From CALINF01 sp039980455 (GTDB lineage Bacteria; Pseudomonadota; Gammaproteobacteria; Pseudomonadales; Halieaceae), in NCBI GenBank assembly GCA_039980455.1, contig JBDXCG010000004.1:496001-560000 (forward strand): DNA of 64,000 nucleotides, written 5' to 3'. The notes beneath the pieces were generated by a model, which saw only the letters and a program-made list of their open reading frames with translations, made no database searches and was not told where the DNA came from. Of this stretch, positions 1 through 7,705 are shown piece after piece. A program made the translations under genes and the position numbers. The stretch's first letter is position 1. Each line of letters starts with the position of its first letter.

Positions 1-2
1 AC

Positions 3-176
3 GCAGCGTTGGCTGATCTCGACGAGCGCAGTCGCGATATCCTGGCGCAACGCTGGTTGGCAGAGAAGAAGGCGACACTACATGAACTGGCTGACCATTA
101 TGGTGTGTCGGCAGAGCGGATTCGACAGCTCGAGCAAAACGCCATGAAGAAGCTGCGAGTCGCAATCGCCGCCTAA
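3..176 (+). CDS. rpoH: RNA polymerase sigma-32 factor RpoH, C-terminal end (partial)
   Basis: Only the last 57 codons are in the window, ending in TAA at 174-176. The residues form a sigma-70 family region 4: a helix rich in Asp/Arg, then the helix-turn-helix with ELADHYGVSAERIRQLE and a basic tail (AMKKLRVAIA). This region reads the -35 element. The ERIRQLEQNAMKKLR ending and the position before a DUF423 gene and trmB fit the heat-shock sigma factor RpoH, as in Pseudomonas. RpoH directs transcription of chaperone and protease genes after heat stress. Identification rests on the C-terminus only; another alternative sigma factor is less likely. Confidence 0.85.
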   Translation, partial: AALADLDERSRDILAQRWLAEKKATLHELADHYGVSAERIRQLEQNAMKKLRVAIAA

Positions 177-249
177 GCGGTGTCAGTTAACGTCTACGAA
201 CTCAACGCTTGGCTGTGACTCGCAGTTAAGCGTTACCAACTTTGATTTC

Positions 250-270
250 AGGGGGGCTTTTCGCCCTCCT
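250..270 (+). terminator. Possible weak terminator hairpin after rpoH
   Basis: An 8-bp stem with one G-T pair (250-257 against 263-270) and a 5-base loop lies 73 bases after the rpoH stop. It is followed by TGTGTTTA rather than a clean T run, so intrinsic termination would be weak. It ends 20 bases before the next start codon. Confidence 0.35.
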
Positions 271-290
271 TGTGTTTACAATCCCTCCCT

Positions 291-668
291 ATGGCTAATC
301 TATTTATAACCTTGGCTGCCCTGAGCGGCATGATAGCGGTGGCGCTTGGCGCTTTTGGCGCGCACGCACTGAAAGGGCGGCTTGATACCTACGCGCTTGG
401 CGTGTTTGAAACGGCAGTGCAATACCACTTTATTCACACGCTTGCATTGCTAAGCGTAGGACTCCTGGCGCTGAGCCAACCACCTACTTTGTTACTGCGC
501 TCCAGTGGCCTTCTGTTTTTGCTGGGACTGTTGTTGTTCAGCGGCAGCCTGTATGTGCTGAGCCTCTCGGGTATCAAGTGGCTTGGCGCCATCACGCCGC
601 TCGGTGGTCTGGCATTCATTGGTGGTTGGGGCTGTCTTGCGGCAGTAGGCTGGAAGCTGCTGGTATGA
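291..668 (+). CDS. DUF423 family small membrane protein (YgdD-like)
   Basis: 125-residue integral membrane protein. Four hydrophobic segments are visible at about residues 2-20, 42-60, 68-88 and 98-122. The N-terminal LSGMIAVALGAFGAHALK and the central QYHFIHTLALL are hallmarks of the DUF423 family; the size is typical. The molecular function of the family is unknown. I chose the ATG at 291 because the protein then begins as the family does; an in-frame TTG at 270 would add seven residues and start inside the upstream hairpin. No clear Shine-Dalgarno sequence is seen. It lies between rpoH and trmB. Confidence 0.85.
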   Translation: MANLFITLAALSGMIAVALGAFGAHALKGRLDTYALGVFETAVQYHFIHTLALLSVGLLALSQPPTLLLRSSGLLFLLGLLLFSGSLYVLSLSGIKWLGAITPLGGLAFIGGWGCLAAVGWKLLV

Positions 669-723
669 TCTGGCTGCATAGCCGTCCACGCCGCGTACAT
701 CAATCTAATTACACGACGACTCC

Positions 724-1410
724 ATGAGCGACGACTTGAAACATCGGCGGATACGCAGCTATGTATTGCGGGCCGGCCGCATGACAGAAGGGCAGCAGCG
801 CGCATTCGATGATAATTGGCCTCGAGTCGGGTTAGACCCGGCGGCAGGGTTGCTCGATTATGAGGCTGCATTCGGCAGTACTGGCTCGCGGACCTTGGAG
901 ATTGGCTTTGGCATGGGTCAGTCACTGGTTGAAATGGCAGCGGCAGCCCCTGCAACCCAATTTATTGGTGTCGAGGTCCACAGGCCGGGCGTAGGCAAGT
1001 TGCTACATTACATGGAAGAAGAGGGTGTCGATAATATACGCGTGTACTGTCATGACGCCGTAGAAATTTTGAAAGACTGTATTGCGCCAGACAGCCTCGA
1101 TACCGTGCAGATATTTTTCCCTGACCCCTGGCACAAAAAGCGGCATAACAAGCGCAGATTGATTCAACCAGAATTTGTCGCACTCGTGGTTAGTCGCCTG
1201 CGCCCCGGCGGACTATTGCATATCGCAACGGACTGGGAAAACTACGCAGAGCAGATTATGGAGGTCTTGTCGGCCGAACATTCGCTGGAGAATACCCAGG
1301 GGGCGAATCAGTTTTCACCCAGGCCAAAGACGAGGCCGCTCACAAAGTTTGAACGTAGGGGCGAGCGGCTCGGACACGGCGTTTGGGACGTCTTATTTCG
1401 CCGCACCTAG
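724..1410 (+). CDS. trmB: tRNA (guanine-N7-)-methyltransferase TrmB
   Basis: 228 residues, a normal length for TrmB, which uses S-adenosylmethionine to form m7G46 in the variable loop of tRNAs. The SAM-binding motif I (EIGFGMG) is at residues 59-65. The family signature PDPWHKKRHNKRR is at 133-145, and the C-terminal TKFERRG motif precedes the end. It starts 55 bases after the DUF423 gene and has no strong ribosome binding site. Its TAG stop (1408-1410) overlaps the stop of hemW, which comes from the opposite strand, so no terminator fits between them. Confidence 0.95.
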   Translation: MSDDLKHRRIRSYVLRAGRMTEGQQRAFDDNWPRVGLDPAAGLLDYEAAFGSTGSRTLEIGFGMGQSLVEMAAAAPATQFIGVEVHRPGVGKLLHYMEEEGVDNIRVYCHDAVEILKDCIAPDSLDTVQIFFPDPWHKKRHNKRRLIQPEFVALVVSRLRPGGLLHIATDWENYAEQIMEVLSAEHSLENTQGANQFSPRPKTRPLTKFERRGERLGHGVWDVLFRRT

Positions 1411-2558
1411 GTACCAAAAAACTCCCCCACTACACTGTCCAGAAAACGCCTGCCCAGTGCTGTTGTTGTTGCTACTTCGCCGTCGATTTTCATCAGCTTG
1501 CGCTTTACCAGTCGCTCTAGTGTCTGAGTTATCGAGGAAGAGAGGAGGCCTGTTCGCTGCTCAAACAATGTCTGGGAAAAGCCGGCGTTTAGGCGCAGGG
1601 CATTCAGCATAAACTCCCCTATCTTGTCGTCATCGCTCAGCGTTCGCTCAGATACGCGCTGTCCGACCTCACTAGCCTGCATGTAGGCATCCGGCTGTCG
1701 CAGTTTGGCGTAGCGCACAATACGTCCATCCTCAAAAGTGCATTTACCATGGGCGCCGGCGCCGATAGCCAGATAGTCACCGAAGGACCAGTAGTTTCGA
1801 TTGTGTACACACTCCCTGTCCGGCTTGCTGTACGCGGAGACTTCGTATTGCAAAAGCCCGGCCTCAGTCAGTAGGGCTTCGCCCTCATCCTGAATGGTGG
1901 CGAGGGTATTTTCTACCGGTAGTGTGGGGGGGCGCTTGTGAAAAACGGTGTTGGGTTCCAGCGTCAATTGGTACCAGGACAGGTGTGTGGTATGAAGCGA
2001 CAATGCGGTCTTCATATCCGACCTGGCGAGTTCTGCTGTCTGGCCGGGTAGCCCATGCATCAAATCGATATTGATATTCTCGAAGCCGGCTGCGCGCGCA
2101 ATCTTAACCGCGTGATGCGCCTGCTCGCTGTCATGGATGCGACCAAGCCGTTGCAAGAGCTCGTCGTCAAAGCTCTGCACGCCCAGTGACAGACGATTAA
2201 TCCCTGCAGCGAAAAAGCCCGCAAAGCGCTCAGCTTCTGAACTGCCAGGGTTGGCCTCCATGGTTGCTTCGAAGCTTTCGTGAAGGGCCAAGTGTGAGCG
2301 TACACCGTCCATCAGCCGGGCAATAGCACGTGGGCTGAATAGGCTGGGCGTGCCACCACCAATAAATACACTGCGCAGTGGCCTGCCTTGCACCCCAGCC
2401 AGCTCACGCTGCAAATCGGCCAGCAGGGCCTCTATGTACGCCTGCTCGGGAATAGATTCGCGCTCGTGAGAGTTGAAGTCGCAGTACGGACATTTGCGTT
2501 CGCACCAGGGTAGATGGATGTATAGCCCCAGCGGTGGCAGTGATGATTGGCTGTGCAA
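1407..2558 (-). CDS. hemW: Radical SAM heme chaperone HemW
   Basis: 383 residues. The radical-SAM cluster motif CxxxCxxC lies at Cys19, Cys23 and Cys26, followed by D-F. True HemN coproporphyrinogen oxidases have a further Cys (CxxxCxxCxC), so this is the HemW type, which binds heme and hands it to acceptor proteins. IGGGTPS (near 67) and the HemN C-terminal domain are present. Last gene of the yggT-metX-metW-DUF4426-rdgB-hemW series; it begins 8 bases after the rdgB stop. Older annotations call the family 'oxygen-independent coproporphyrinogen III oxidase-like'. Confidence 0.94.
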   Translation of the reverse strand: MHSQSSLPPLGLYIHLPWCERKCPYCDFNSHERESIPEQAYIEALLADLQRELAGVQGRPLRSVFIGGGTPSLFSPRAIARLMDGVRSHLALHESFEATMEANPGSSEAERFAGFFAAGINRLSLGVQSFDDELLQRLGRIHDSEQAHHAVKIARAAGFENINIDLMHGLPGQTAELARSDMKTALSLHTTHLSWYQLTLEPNTVFHKRPPTLPVENTLATIQDEGEALLTEAGLLQYEVSAYSKPDRECVHNRNYWSFGDYLAIGAGAHGKCTFEDGRIVRYAKLRQPDAYMQASEVGQRVSERTLSDDDKIGEFMLNALRLNAGFSQTLFEQRTGLLSSSITQTLERLVKRKLMKIDGEVATTTALGRRFLDSVVGEFFGT

Positions 2559-2566
2559 GGGACTTC

Positions 2567-3169
2567 TCAGTCGGCCCCGGATTTTTCTAGTGCCGAAAGT
2601 AGTAAAGCGCAGGCACGCGCACGATGGCTGACTCGGTTTTTGACTCCACGCTCAAGTTCTGCCGCGCTGCACTGATACTGCGGTACATAAAACAGGGGGT
2701 CATAACCAAAGCCGTCTTCGCCACGTGCTTCCATTAATATCTCACCGTCCCAGCTACCGGGGCAGATTAGAGGCGTAGGGTCTTCGGCGTGCCGTAGGTA
2801 GACCAACGCACATTGAAATCGTGCGGTTCGCTTGCCGAGCGGGACATCGGAAAGCGCATCTAGCAACTTTAGATTGTTTCCGGCATCGCCACTGCCGGAG
2901 TAGCGCGCTGAGTGTATGCCTGGCGCTCCGCGCAATGCGTCAACCTCCAGGCCCGAGTCATCCGCGATAGCCGGTAACCCGGTTTGAGCGCAGGCAGCAC
3001 GCGCTTTCAAGATGGCATTCTCTACGAACGTCAATCCAGTTTCTTCTGCTTCAACCACATTGAACTGCGCCTGTGACAGCAGTTCGACGCCTAACGGAGC
3101 GAGAATCCTGTCTAGCTCCGCCAGTTTTCCAGCATTGCCACTGGCGAGAACAACTTGCCGTGTCTGCAT
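2567..3169 (-). CDS. rdgB: dITP/XTP pyrophosphatase RdgB
   Basis: 200 residues. Hydrolyses dITP, dHAPTP and XTP to monophosphates and so keeps deaminated purines out of DNA. The N-terminal VVLASGNAGKLAELDRIL, the ADDSGLEVDAL segment (about 70-80), GAPGIHSARYSG and the C-terminal FGYDPLF ... KNRVSHRARA blocks are the Ham1/RdgB signatures. Sits in an operon with DUF4426 upstream (15 bases) and hemW downstream (8 bases), the usual arrangement in Pseudomonas and relatives. Confidence 0.96.
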   Translation of the reverse strand: MQTRQVVLASGNAGKLAELDRILAPLGVELLSQAQFNVVEAEETGLTFVENAILKARAACAQTGLPAIADDSGLEVDALRGAPGIHSARYSGSGDAGNNLKLLDALSDVPLGKRTARFQCALVYLRHAEDPTPLICPGSWDGEILMEARGEDGFGYDPLFYVPQYQCSAAELERGVKNRVSHRARACALLLSALEKSGAD

Positions 3170-3184
3170 GCCTATCTACCCTGC

Positions 3185-3619
3185 CTAGTTAATATAAAGC
3201 TGGTGCTTGAATTTGTAGGTGTACGTTGTATCTGAACCTTCCGGGCGAAAGTCCATTTCGAAGAAGCGCCATTCTTCGTTGATAAAGCTGAACTCGGCAA
3301 TGTAGTAGATTGCCGGCCCCTCACGTACTTCTTTGAAGCTCAAGAATTGGTTCTGGATGAGATCCCATGTGCGACCCTCGATTTGCATAGAGCGTGCCTC
3401 TGTTCCATCGCCACTGGCCAAGTGCTCTCGTACTGCCAGATTCAGAATGGCAGTCTTGCGTCCGCGCTTAATCCCGTATTGAGCGGCGACCGCCGGCTCC
3501 AGAAAAGTGGTGTTGACGACGCTCCAGTGCAGCTCATACGGACCGAAGCGCTCTGATTGCTGCGCCAACGCTCCGTTGCCAACAAAGCACAACAGCAGTA
3601 TGAAGAAGAGATGTTTCAT
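3185..3619 (-). CDS. DUF4426 domain-containing secreted protein
   Basis: 144 residues with an N-terminal signal peptide (MKHLFFILLLCFVGNGALAQ, cleavage probably after ALA). The rest looks like a compact beta-rich periplasmic domain: paired strands around FGPYELHWSVVNTTFL, KTAILNLAVREH, and the end EFRFFEMDFRPEG-like region before YKFKHQLYIN. This matches DUF4426, whose function is unknown. Its ATG directly follows the metW stop with no gap, so it is almost certainly co-translated with metW, and rdgB follows 15 bases later. The constant linkage to metXW and rdgB is the only clue to a role. Confidence 0.85.
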   Translation of the reverse strand: MKHLFFILLLCFVGNGALAQQSERFGPYELHWSVVNTTFLEPAVAAQYGIKRGRKTAILNLAVREHLASGDGTEARSMQIEGRTWDLIQNQFLSFKEVREGPAIYYIAEFSFINEEWRFFEMDFRPEGSDTTYTYKFKHQLYIN

Positions 3620-4210
3620 TTAGCGAGTGATCCTGAAAGTGGCTGTTACAGCAAACAAGTTGGGCCAGGCGCTGGCCAATAAGGGCTCGCGCGGAGTATT
3701 ACCAATCATGTCTTTCTCCAGAATGCGTATTCCTTTTTCCTCACACAGTTGCTGAAAGTCTTTAACAGTGCAGAAATGGATATTGGGTGTGTCGTACCAC
3801 GAAAACGGCATGAATTTGGAAACCGGCATACGGCCTCGTGTCGCGAGATACAGACGGCAACTCCAGTGCCCAAAGTTGGGGAAGGTCACGATACACTCCT
3901 TGCCGATGCGCAGCATTTCGTCCAGCACGCGATCTGGAAAATGCACTGCCTGTAGCGCATGGGCCATTACCACCGTATCAAAGCTTTGGTCGGGAAAGTT
4001 AGTCAGGCCTTCATCCATATTCTGCTGAATGATATTCAGACCCCGGCCGATAGCCTCGGTGATATTTTCCTCATCGATTTCCAGCCCCAGCCCGTCAACG
4101 TTGCGGGCATTCTGTAGCTGCTCGAGAAACTCACCGTTACCACAACCCAGGTCGAGTACTCGGGCGCCCGGTGCGATCCAGCGCTGTATGTGGGTAAGAT
4201 CAAGGCGCAT
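3620..4210 (-). CDS. metW: Methionine biosynthesis protein MetW
   Basis: 196 residues, class I SAM-methyltransferase fold. Motif I (VLDLGCGNGEFL) is at about 19-30, and an acidic residue ending strand 2 (GLEIDE) follows. The family-typical GHWSCRLYLATRGRMPVSKFMPFSWYDTPNIHFCT block covers about residues 117-150. MetW partners with MetX in homoserine acylation in many proteobacteria; no methyltransferase reaction is established. The start codon overlaps the last base of the metX stop (TAATG), indicating translational coupling with metX. Confidence 0.94.
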   Translation of the reverse strand: MRLDLTHIQRWIAPGARVLDLGCGNGEFLEQLQNARNVDGLGLEIDEENITEAIGRGLNIIQQNMDEGLTNFPDQSFDTVVMAHALQAVHFPDRVLDEMLRIGKECIVTFPNFGHWSCRLYLATRGRMPVSKFMPFSWYDTPNIHFCTVKDFQQLCEEKGIRILEKDMIGNTPREPLLASAWPNLFAVTATFRITR

Positions 4211-5358
4211 TAGAGCTGATCTCCTACGCGACTCATATAGGATCCGAATACATCAAGGTAACGAGGCAGCGGCAGTAGGAAAGCGTCGTGACCCTCATCT
4301 GCTTCAATGTCTGCGTACGATACTGATTTTTGCGCAGCGATTAATGCCTCTACGATTTCCTTCGAGCGCTCCGGTGAGAAGCGCCAGTCGGTTGAGAACG
4401 AGATGACAAGGAAGCTGCACTGCGCATGGCCAAACGCCTCCACGGGATCATTGTTGTACTCCCGCGCGAGATCAAAGTAGTCGAGCGCGTGCGTCATGAG
4501 GATATAGGTATTGGCATCGAAGTTGCCGGAAAATTGGCTGCCCTGATGACGCAGATAGCTTTCAACCTGAAATTCTACTGCGGCATCCTGGCCGTGTTCG
4601 AAGGTACCTGAACGCAGGTCGCGGCCGAATTTGTTGGCCATGGCGTCGTCCGATAGATAAGTGACATGACCGATCATGCGAGCGAGCCCAAGGCCGCGAC
4701 TGGGCGTAAGCCCTTGCTCCAGATAACGCCCGCCGGTGAAATCGGGGTCTGACTCTATTGCCTGGCGAGCAATTTCATTGAAGGCAATGTTTTGCGCGCT
4801 GAGCTTAAGAGCCGATGCGATGACGACGCAGTGCTGTACGCGCTCAGGATACTCCAGCGCCCAGCGCATGGCCTGCATACCGCCGAGACTGCCTCCGATC
4901 ACGGCTGCCCAGCAGCTTATGCCTAGGTGGTCCGCCAATCTTGCCTGGCTGGCAACCCAGTCACGGGCGCGCAGCGGGGGAAAGTCGGGACCCCAGGGTT
5001 TGCCCGTTTCTGGATTGGGTGTGCATGGACCGGTGGAGCCATGACACCCTCCAAGATTATTCAGGCTGACGATAAAGAAGCGCTCGGTGTCGATGGGCTT
5101 GCCGGGTCCGATACATTCATCCCACCAGCCTGGCTTGGTATCCTCTTCGCTGTGATAGCCGGCTGCATGGTGATGCCCGCTGAGTGCGTGACACACGAGC
5201 ACCGCGTTTGATCGTTGGTCATTTAGCGTGCCATAAGTTTCGAACACGAGATCAAAAGGCGCGAGTGAGCGGCCGCATGCCAATAGCAATGGCTCTTCAA
5301 AATGTACGGTCTGTGGCACAACAATACCGACAGAACCGCTTTGGGCGGCAGAAGTCAT
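4210..5358 (-). CDS. metX: Homoserine O-acyltransferase MetX
   Basis: 382 residues, alpha/beta hydrolase fold. Transfers an acyl group to L-homoserine, the first committed step towards methionine. The nucleophile elbow GGSLGGMQ places Ser157; Asp324 (STDWRFSPE) and His357 (DEGHDAFLL) complete the triad. The NLGGCHGSTGP oxyanion-region motif is present. Gammaproteobacterial MetX proteins paired with MetW are often succinyl- rather than acetyltransferases; the sequence alone, read by eye, does not settle which donor is used here. Begins 7 bases after the yggT stop and overlaps metW by one base. Confidence 0.95.
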   Translation of the reverse strand: MTSAAQSGSVGIVVPQTVHFEEPLLLACGRSLAPFDLVFETYGTLNDQRSNAVLVCHALSGHHHAAGYHSEEDTKPGWWDECIGPGKPIDTERFFIVSLNNLGGCHGSTGPCTPNPETGKPWGPDFPPLRARDWVASQARLADHLGISCWAAVIGGSLGGMQAMRWALEYPERVQHCVVIASALKLSAQNIAFNEIARQAIESDPDFTGGRYLEQGLTPSRGLGLARMIGHVTYLSDDAMANKFGRDLRSGTFEHGQDAAVEFQVESYLRHQGSQFSGNFDANTYILMTHALDYFDLAREYNNDPVEAFGHAQCSFLVISFSTDWRFSPERSKEIVEALIAAQKSVSYADIEADEGHDAFLLPLPRYLDVFGSYMSRVGDQL

Positions 5359-5365
5359 CGTGCGA

Positions 5366-5953
5366 TTACAGTCCTATCACCAGGGCGGGGTGCAGACCCA
5401 CTCCCGCGGCAGCGTGGCGCAGGGCGATTTGGATAATATTGATAAGGATGAAAACCATAATGGGGGAGAAGTCGATACCCCCCATAGCCGGTAGCAGCTT
5501 GCGAAAAGGCGCCATGACCGGCTCTGTTATCTGATACAGCAGCGCAATGGCCGGATGCCGACTGCCTGCAGCCACCCAGCTGAGGATAATCATAGCGAGT
5601 AGGGCGAAGAAATAGATATTCACCAACAGACCCGCCAGACCGATGACTGACCAAACCAGCAGTAGCCCGATGTTGGGCAAACCCAGGCCGTTTATCAGCA
5701 GCAGGGCAATGATGCCCAGTAGCTGCAGCAACAGGGCAATACCCAGGGAGGCAACATCGATACCGCCAAATCCGGGTATTACCCTTCTTGCAGGTATCAC
5801 TAACGGATTGGTCACCTTCACCAGAAACTGACAGATGGGATTGTAGAAATCGGCCTTCACTAGCTGCAGAATAAAGCGCAACAGCATTGCGATGAGGAAC
5901 AGGCTCAAAAAAGTCTGAACCAGATAGCCAAAAATTTCGTTAAGCGCACTCAT
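5366..5953 (-). CDS. YggT family membrane protein
   Basis: 195 residues, with the internal duplication of the YGGT domain: each half has a hydrophobic hairpin around a polar loop (RFILQLVKADFYNPICQFLVKVTNPLVIPARRVIPG; the second copy carries EPVMAPFRKLLPAMGGIDFSP). About five membrane segments are visible. The family is implicated in osmotic or envelope functions, but its biochemical role is unresolved. I took the ATG at 5953 (MSALNEIFGYL), the family-typical beginning; a longer reading would run into proC. It lies 34 bases after proC and 7 before metX. Confidence 0.92.
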   Translation of the reverse strand: MSALNEIFGYLVQTFLSLFLIAMLLRFILQLVKADFYNPICQFLVKVTNPLVIPARRVIPGFGGIDVASLGIALLLQLLGIIALLLINGLGLPNIGLLLVWSVIGLAGLLVNIYFFALLAMIILSWVAAGSRHPAIALLYQITEPVMAPFRKLLPAMGGIDFSPIMVFILINIIQIALRHAAAGVGLHPALVIGL

Positions 5954-5987
5954 TGATACGTGGTCTCCAATTGGGGCGGTGGGCTTT

Positions 5988-6809
5988 TCAGCCCAGGTCT
6001 TTAGCCATCTCCGCAGCCCTGTCTTGTGCGGCCTGCATGGCGCGGGCAATGATTGCACGCAGCTGATCGTCTTCCAAACTGTTGACCGCGCGCTCCGTCG
6101 TGCCGGCCGGGCTGGTCACGCGACGACGCAATTCAACCAGATCGACATCGCTCTCCTGGGCCATACGCGCAGCGCCTAACGCGGTTTGTGTGGTGAGTTC
6201 AGTGGCAGCTTCCCGATCGAGGCCCAGCTCGCAGGCAGTGTTGATCATGGCTTCCATCATCAAGAAGTAGTAGGCGGGGCCACTACCTGACAACGCCGTT
6301 ACCGTATCCAGAGCTCCCTCCGATGGGACCCAGCGTACGATCCCGACAGCTGCCAAAATGGCCTGCGCATGCTGCTTTTGTTGTTCGCTGACGGATGAGC
6401 TGGCAAACAGACCGCTCGCACCGCAGCCCAGAAGAGCCGGCGTATTGGGCATGCAGCGCACAATAGGAGCCTTGCCACCGAGGTGTGCTTGCATGGCGTC
6501 GATAGTGACACCCGCGGCGATAGAGATTACGAGCGCGCCATTGCTGGCTGCAGCGTCAGCAATACTGGCTACCGCCTCTGCCATTACTTGTGGCTTTACT
6601 GCCAGAATAATCACATCTGCATGCGCTGCCGCTTCGGCATTGCTGTTGCAGATAACCACAGGCCCGCGCTCAGCGAGCTTAACCAGACTGTCGGGAAAGG
6701 GGTCGGCGGCAGACAACATCTCGGGGGGATGCCCGCTGTCCAGCAGGCCACCCACTATGCTCGTAGCCATATTGCCTGCGCCAATGAAGGCAATGCGCGG
6801 TGTGTTCAA
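5988..6809 (-). CDS. proC: Pyrroline-5-carboxylate reductase ProC
   Basis: 273 residues from a TTG start. Reduces 1-pyrroline-5-carboxylate to L-proline with NAD(P)H. The dinucleotide-binding motif IAFIGAGNMA lies at the N-terminus; AVKPQ, MPNTPA and the C-terminal ALSGSGPAYYF and VTSPAGTTERAV signature follow. I prefer the TTG (MNTPRIAFIGAGNMA): it gives the usual family start and has an AGGA 11 bases upstream. An in-frame ATG at 6854 would add 15 unconserved residues and shows no Shine-Dalgarno. Downstream of yggS, upstream of yggT. Confidence 0.93.
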   Translation of the reverse strand: MNTPRIAFIGAGNMATSIVGGLLDSGHPPEMLSAADPFPDSLVKLAERGPVVICNSNAEAAAHADVIILAVKPQVMAEAVASIADAAASNGALVISIAAGVTIDAMQAHLGGKAPIVRCMPNTPALLGCGASGLFASSSVSEQQKQHAQAILAAVGIVRWVPSEGALDTVTALSGSGPAYYFLMMEAMINTACELGLDREAATELTTQTALGAARMAQESDVDLVELRRRVTSPAGTTERAVNSLEDDQLRAIIARAMQAAQDRAAEMAKDLG

Positions 6810-6882
6810 TGGTTGTGCTTTCCTAGGCAATGTAAACAGCGGCTGATTATACATGGACGGTCGATCGCAGGAATTGCCCACA

Positions 6883-7575
6883 TCACTTGTCTCGCGCGCC
6901 GAACAGGTCGGTACCAATGCGAACTATGGTGGCACCCTCGGCGATCGCCGATTCCAGATCGGCCGACATACCCATCGACAGGGTGTCCAGCGAGGGCATC
7001 TCCTGTTGAAGCGTCTCGAGTAGCTCGCGCAGCTCGGCGAAGCTCTGTCGTTGTTGCGCGTGATCTTCGGTGGGCGCGGGAATCGCCATCAGGCCTCTTA
7101 TGCGGATTCGTGGCAGCTCGGAGGCTGCGCGCAGCAACGCTGCCGCGTCTTGTGGTGCCACACCGGACTTACTGTTCTCTGATGAGAGATTGACCTGCAC
7201 GCAAATATTAAGCGGCTCCAGACCCTCGGGGCGCTGTTCACTGAGTCGCCGTGCGATCTTCAGGCGGTCCACACTGTGAACCCATTGGAATTGTTCTGCT
7301 ATCGCTTTGGTCTTGTTTGATTGAATTGGGCCAATGAAATGCCACACAAGGTCCAGATCTGCGAGGTGCGCCATTTTGTCGAGCGCCTCCTGCAGATAGT
7401 TTTCGCCAAACTCGGAAAGCCCCGCCTGTGAGGCAACCCGTATTGCCTCGGCGGGTCTGGTTTTACTCACCGCCAGCATGCGAATGTCGCATTCTTTACG
7501 CTGGCTTTTTTGTGCGGCGAGTCGTACCCTCGAGGAAACTTTTGCTATATTGTCAATGAGTTGCTGCTGATTCAT
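6883..7575 (-). CDS. yggS: PLP homeostasis protein, YggS/PROSC family
   Basis: 230 residues, PLP-binding alanine-racemase-like barrel without racemase activity. It buffers and delivers pyridoxal phosphate and affects amino-acid pools. The PLP lysine is Lys38 in MLAVSKTRPAEAI; GENYLQE, WHFIGPIQSNK and the C-terminal SMGMSADLESAI ... VRIGT blocks match the family. The ATG at 7575 is chosen (MNQQQLIDNI); a TTG further upstream would add ten residues. First gene of the minus-strand operon, divergent from pilT, a conserved arrangement. Confidence 0.95.
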   Translation of the reverse strand: MNQQQLIDNIAKVSSRVRLAAQKSQRKECDIRMLAVSKTRPAEAIRVASQAGLSEFGENYLQEALDKMAHLADLDLVWHFIGPIQSNKTKAIAEQFQWVHSVDRLKIARRLSEQRPEGLEPLNICVQVNLSSENSKSGVAPQDAAALLRAASELPRIRIRGLMAIPAPTEDHAQQRQSFAELRELLETLQQEMPSLDTLSMGMSADLESAIAEGATIVRIGTDLFGARDK

Positions 7576-7614
7576 GATGCCAATAGTAGCTGAAGCAGCT
7601 GCCAAGTAGCGACA

Positions 7615-7649
7615 TATAATAAGAGAGTGTCAGCGGGTTGTAGCAACCC
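7615..7649 (+). promoter_or_regulatory. Candidate pilT promoter -10 element and leader hairpin
   Basis: A perfect TATAAT is at 7615-7620, 86 bases before the pilT start, with no good -35 at the right distance. Just downstream, GGGTTG (7635-7640) and CAACCC (7644-7649) form a short hairpin with a 3-base loop that would sit near the 5' end of the transcript. Prediction only. Confidence 0.4.
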
Positions 7650-7705
7650 TCTGTGCACTTAAGGGCGGAAATTGTGCGCTCAAATCCTTTTCGGGGAGGG
7701 TATTA

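Noticed and set aside
434..955. A 173-codon minus-strand frame over the DUF423 gene and trmB
   Set aside because: Antisense to two conserved genes, no ribosome site, no family resemblance.
6483..7193. A 236-codon plus-strand frame across proC and yggS
   Set aside because: It spans two well-supported minus-strand genes and their gap, and its product looks random.
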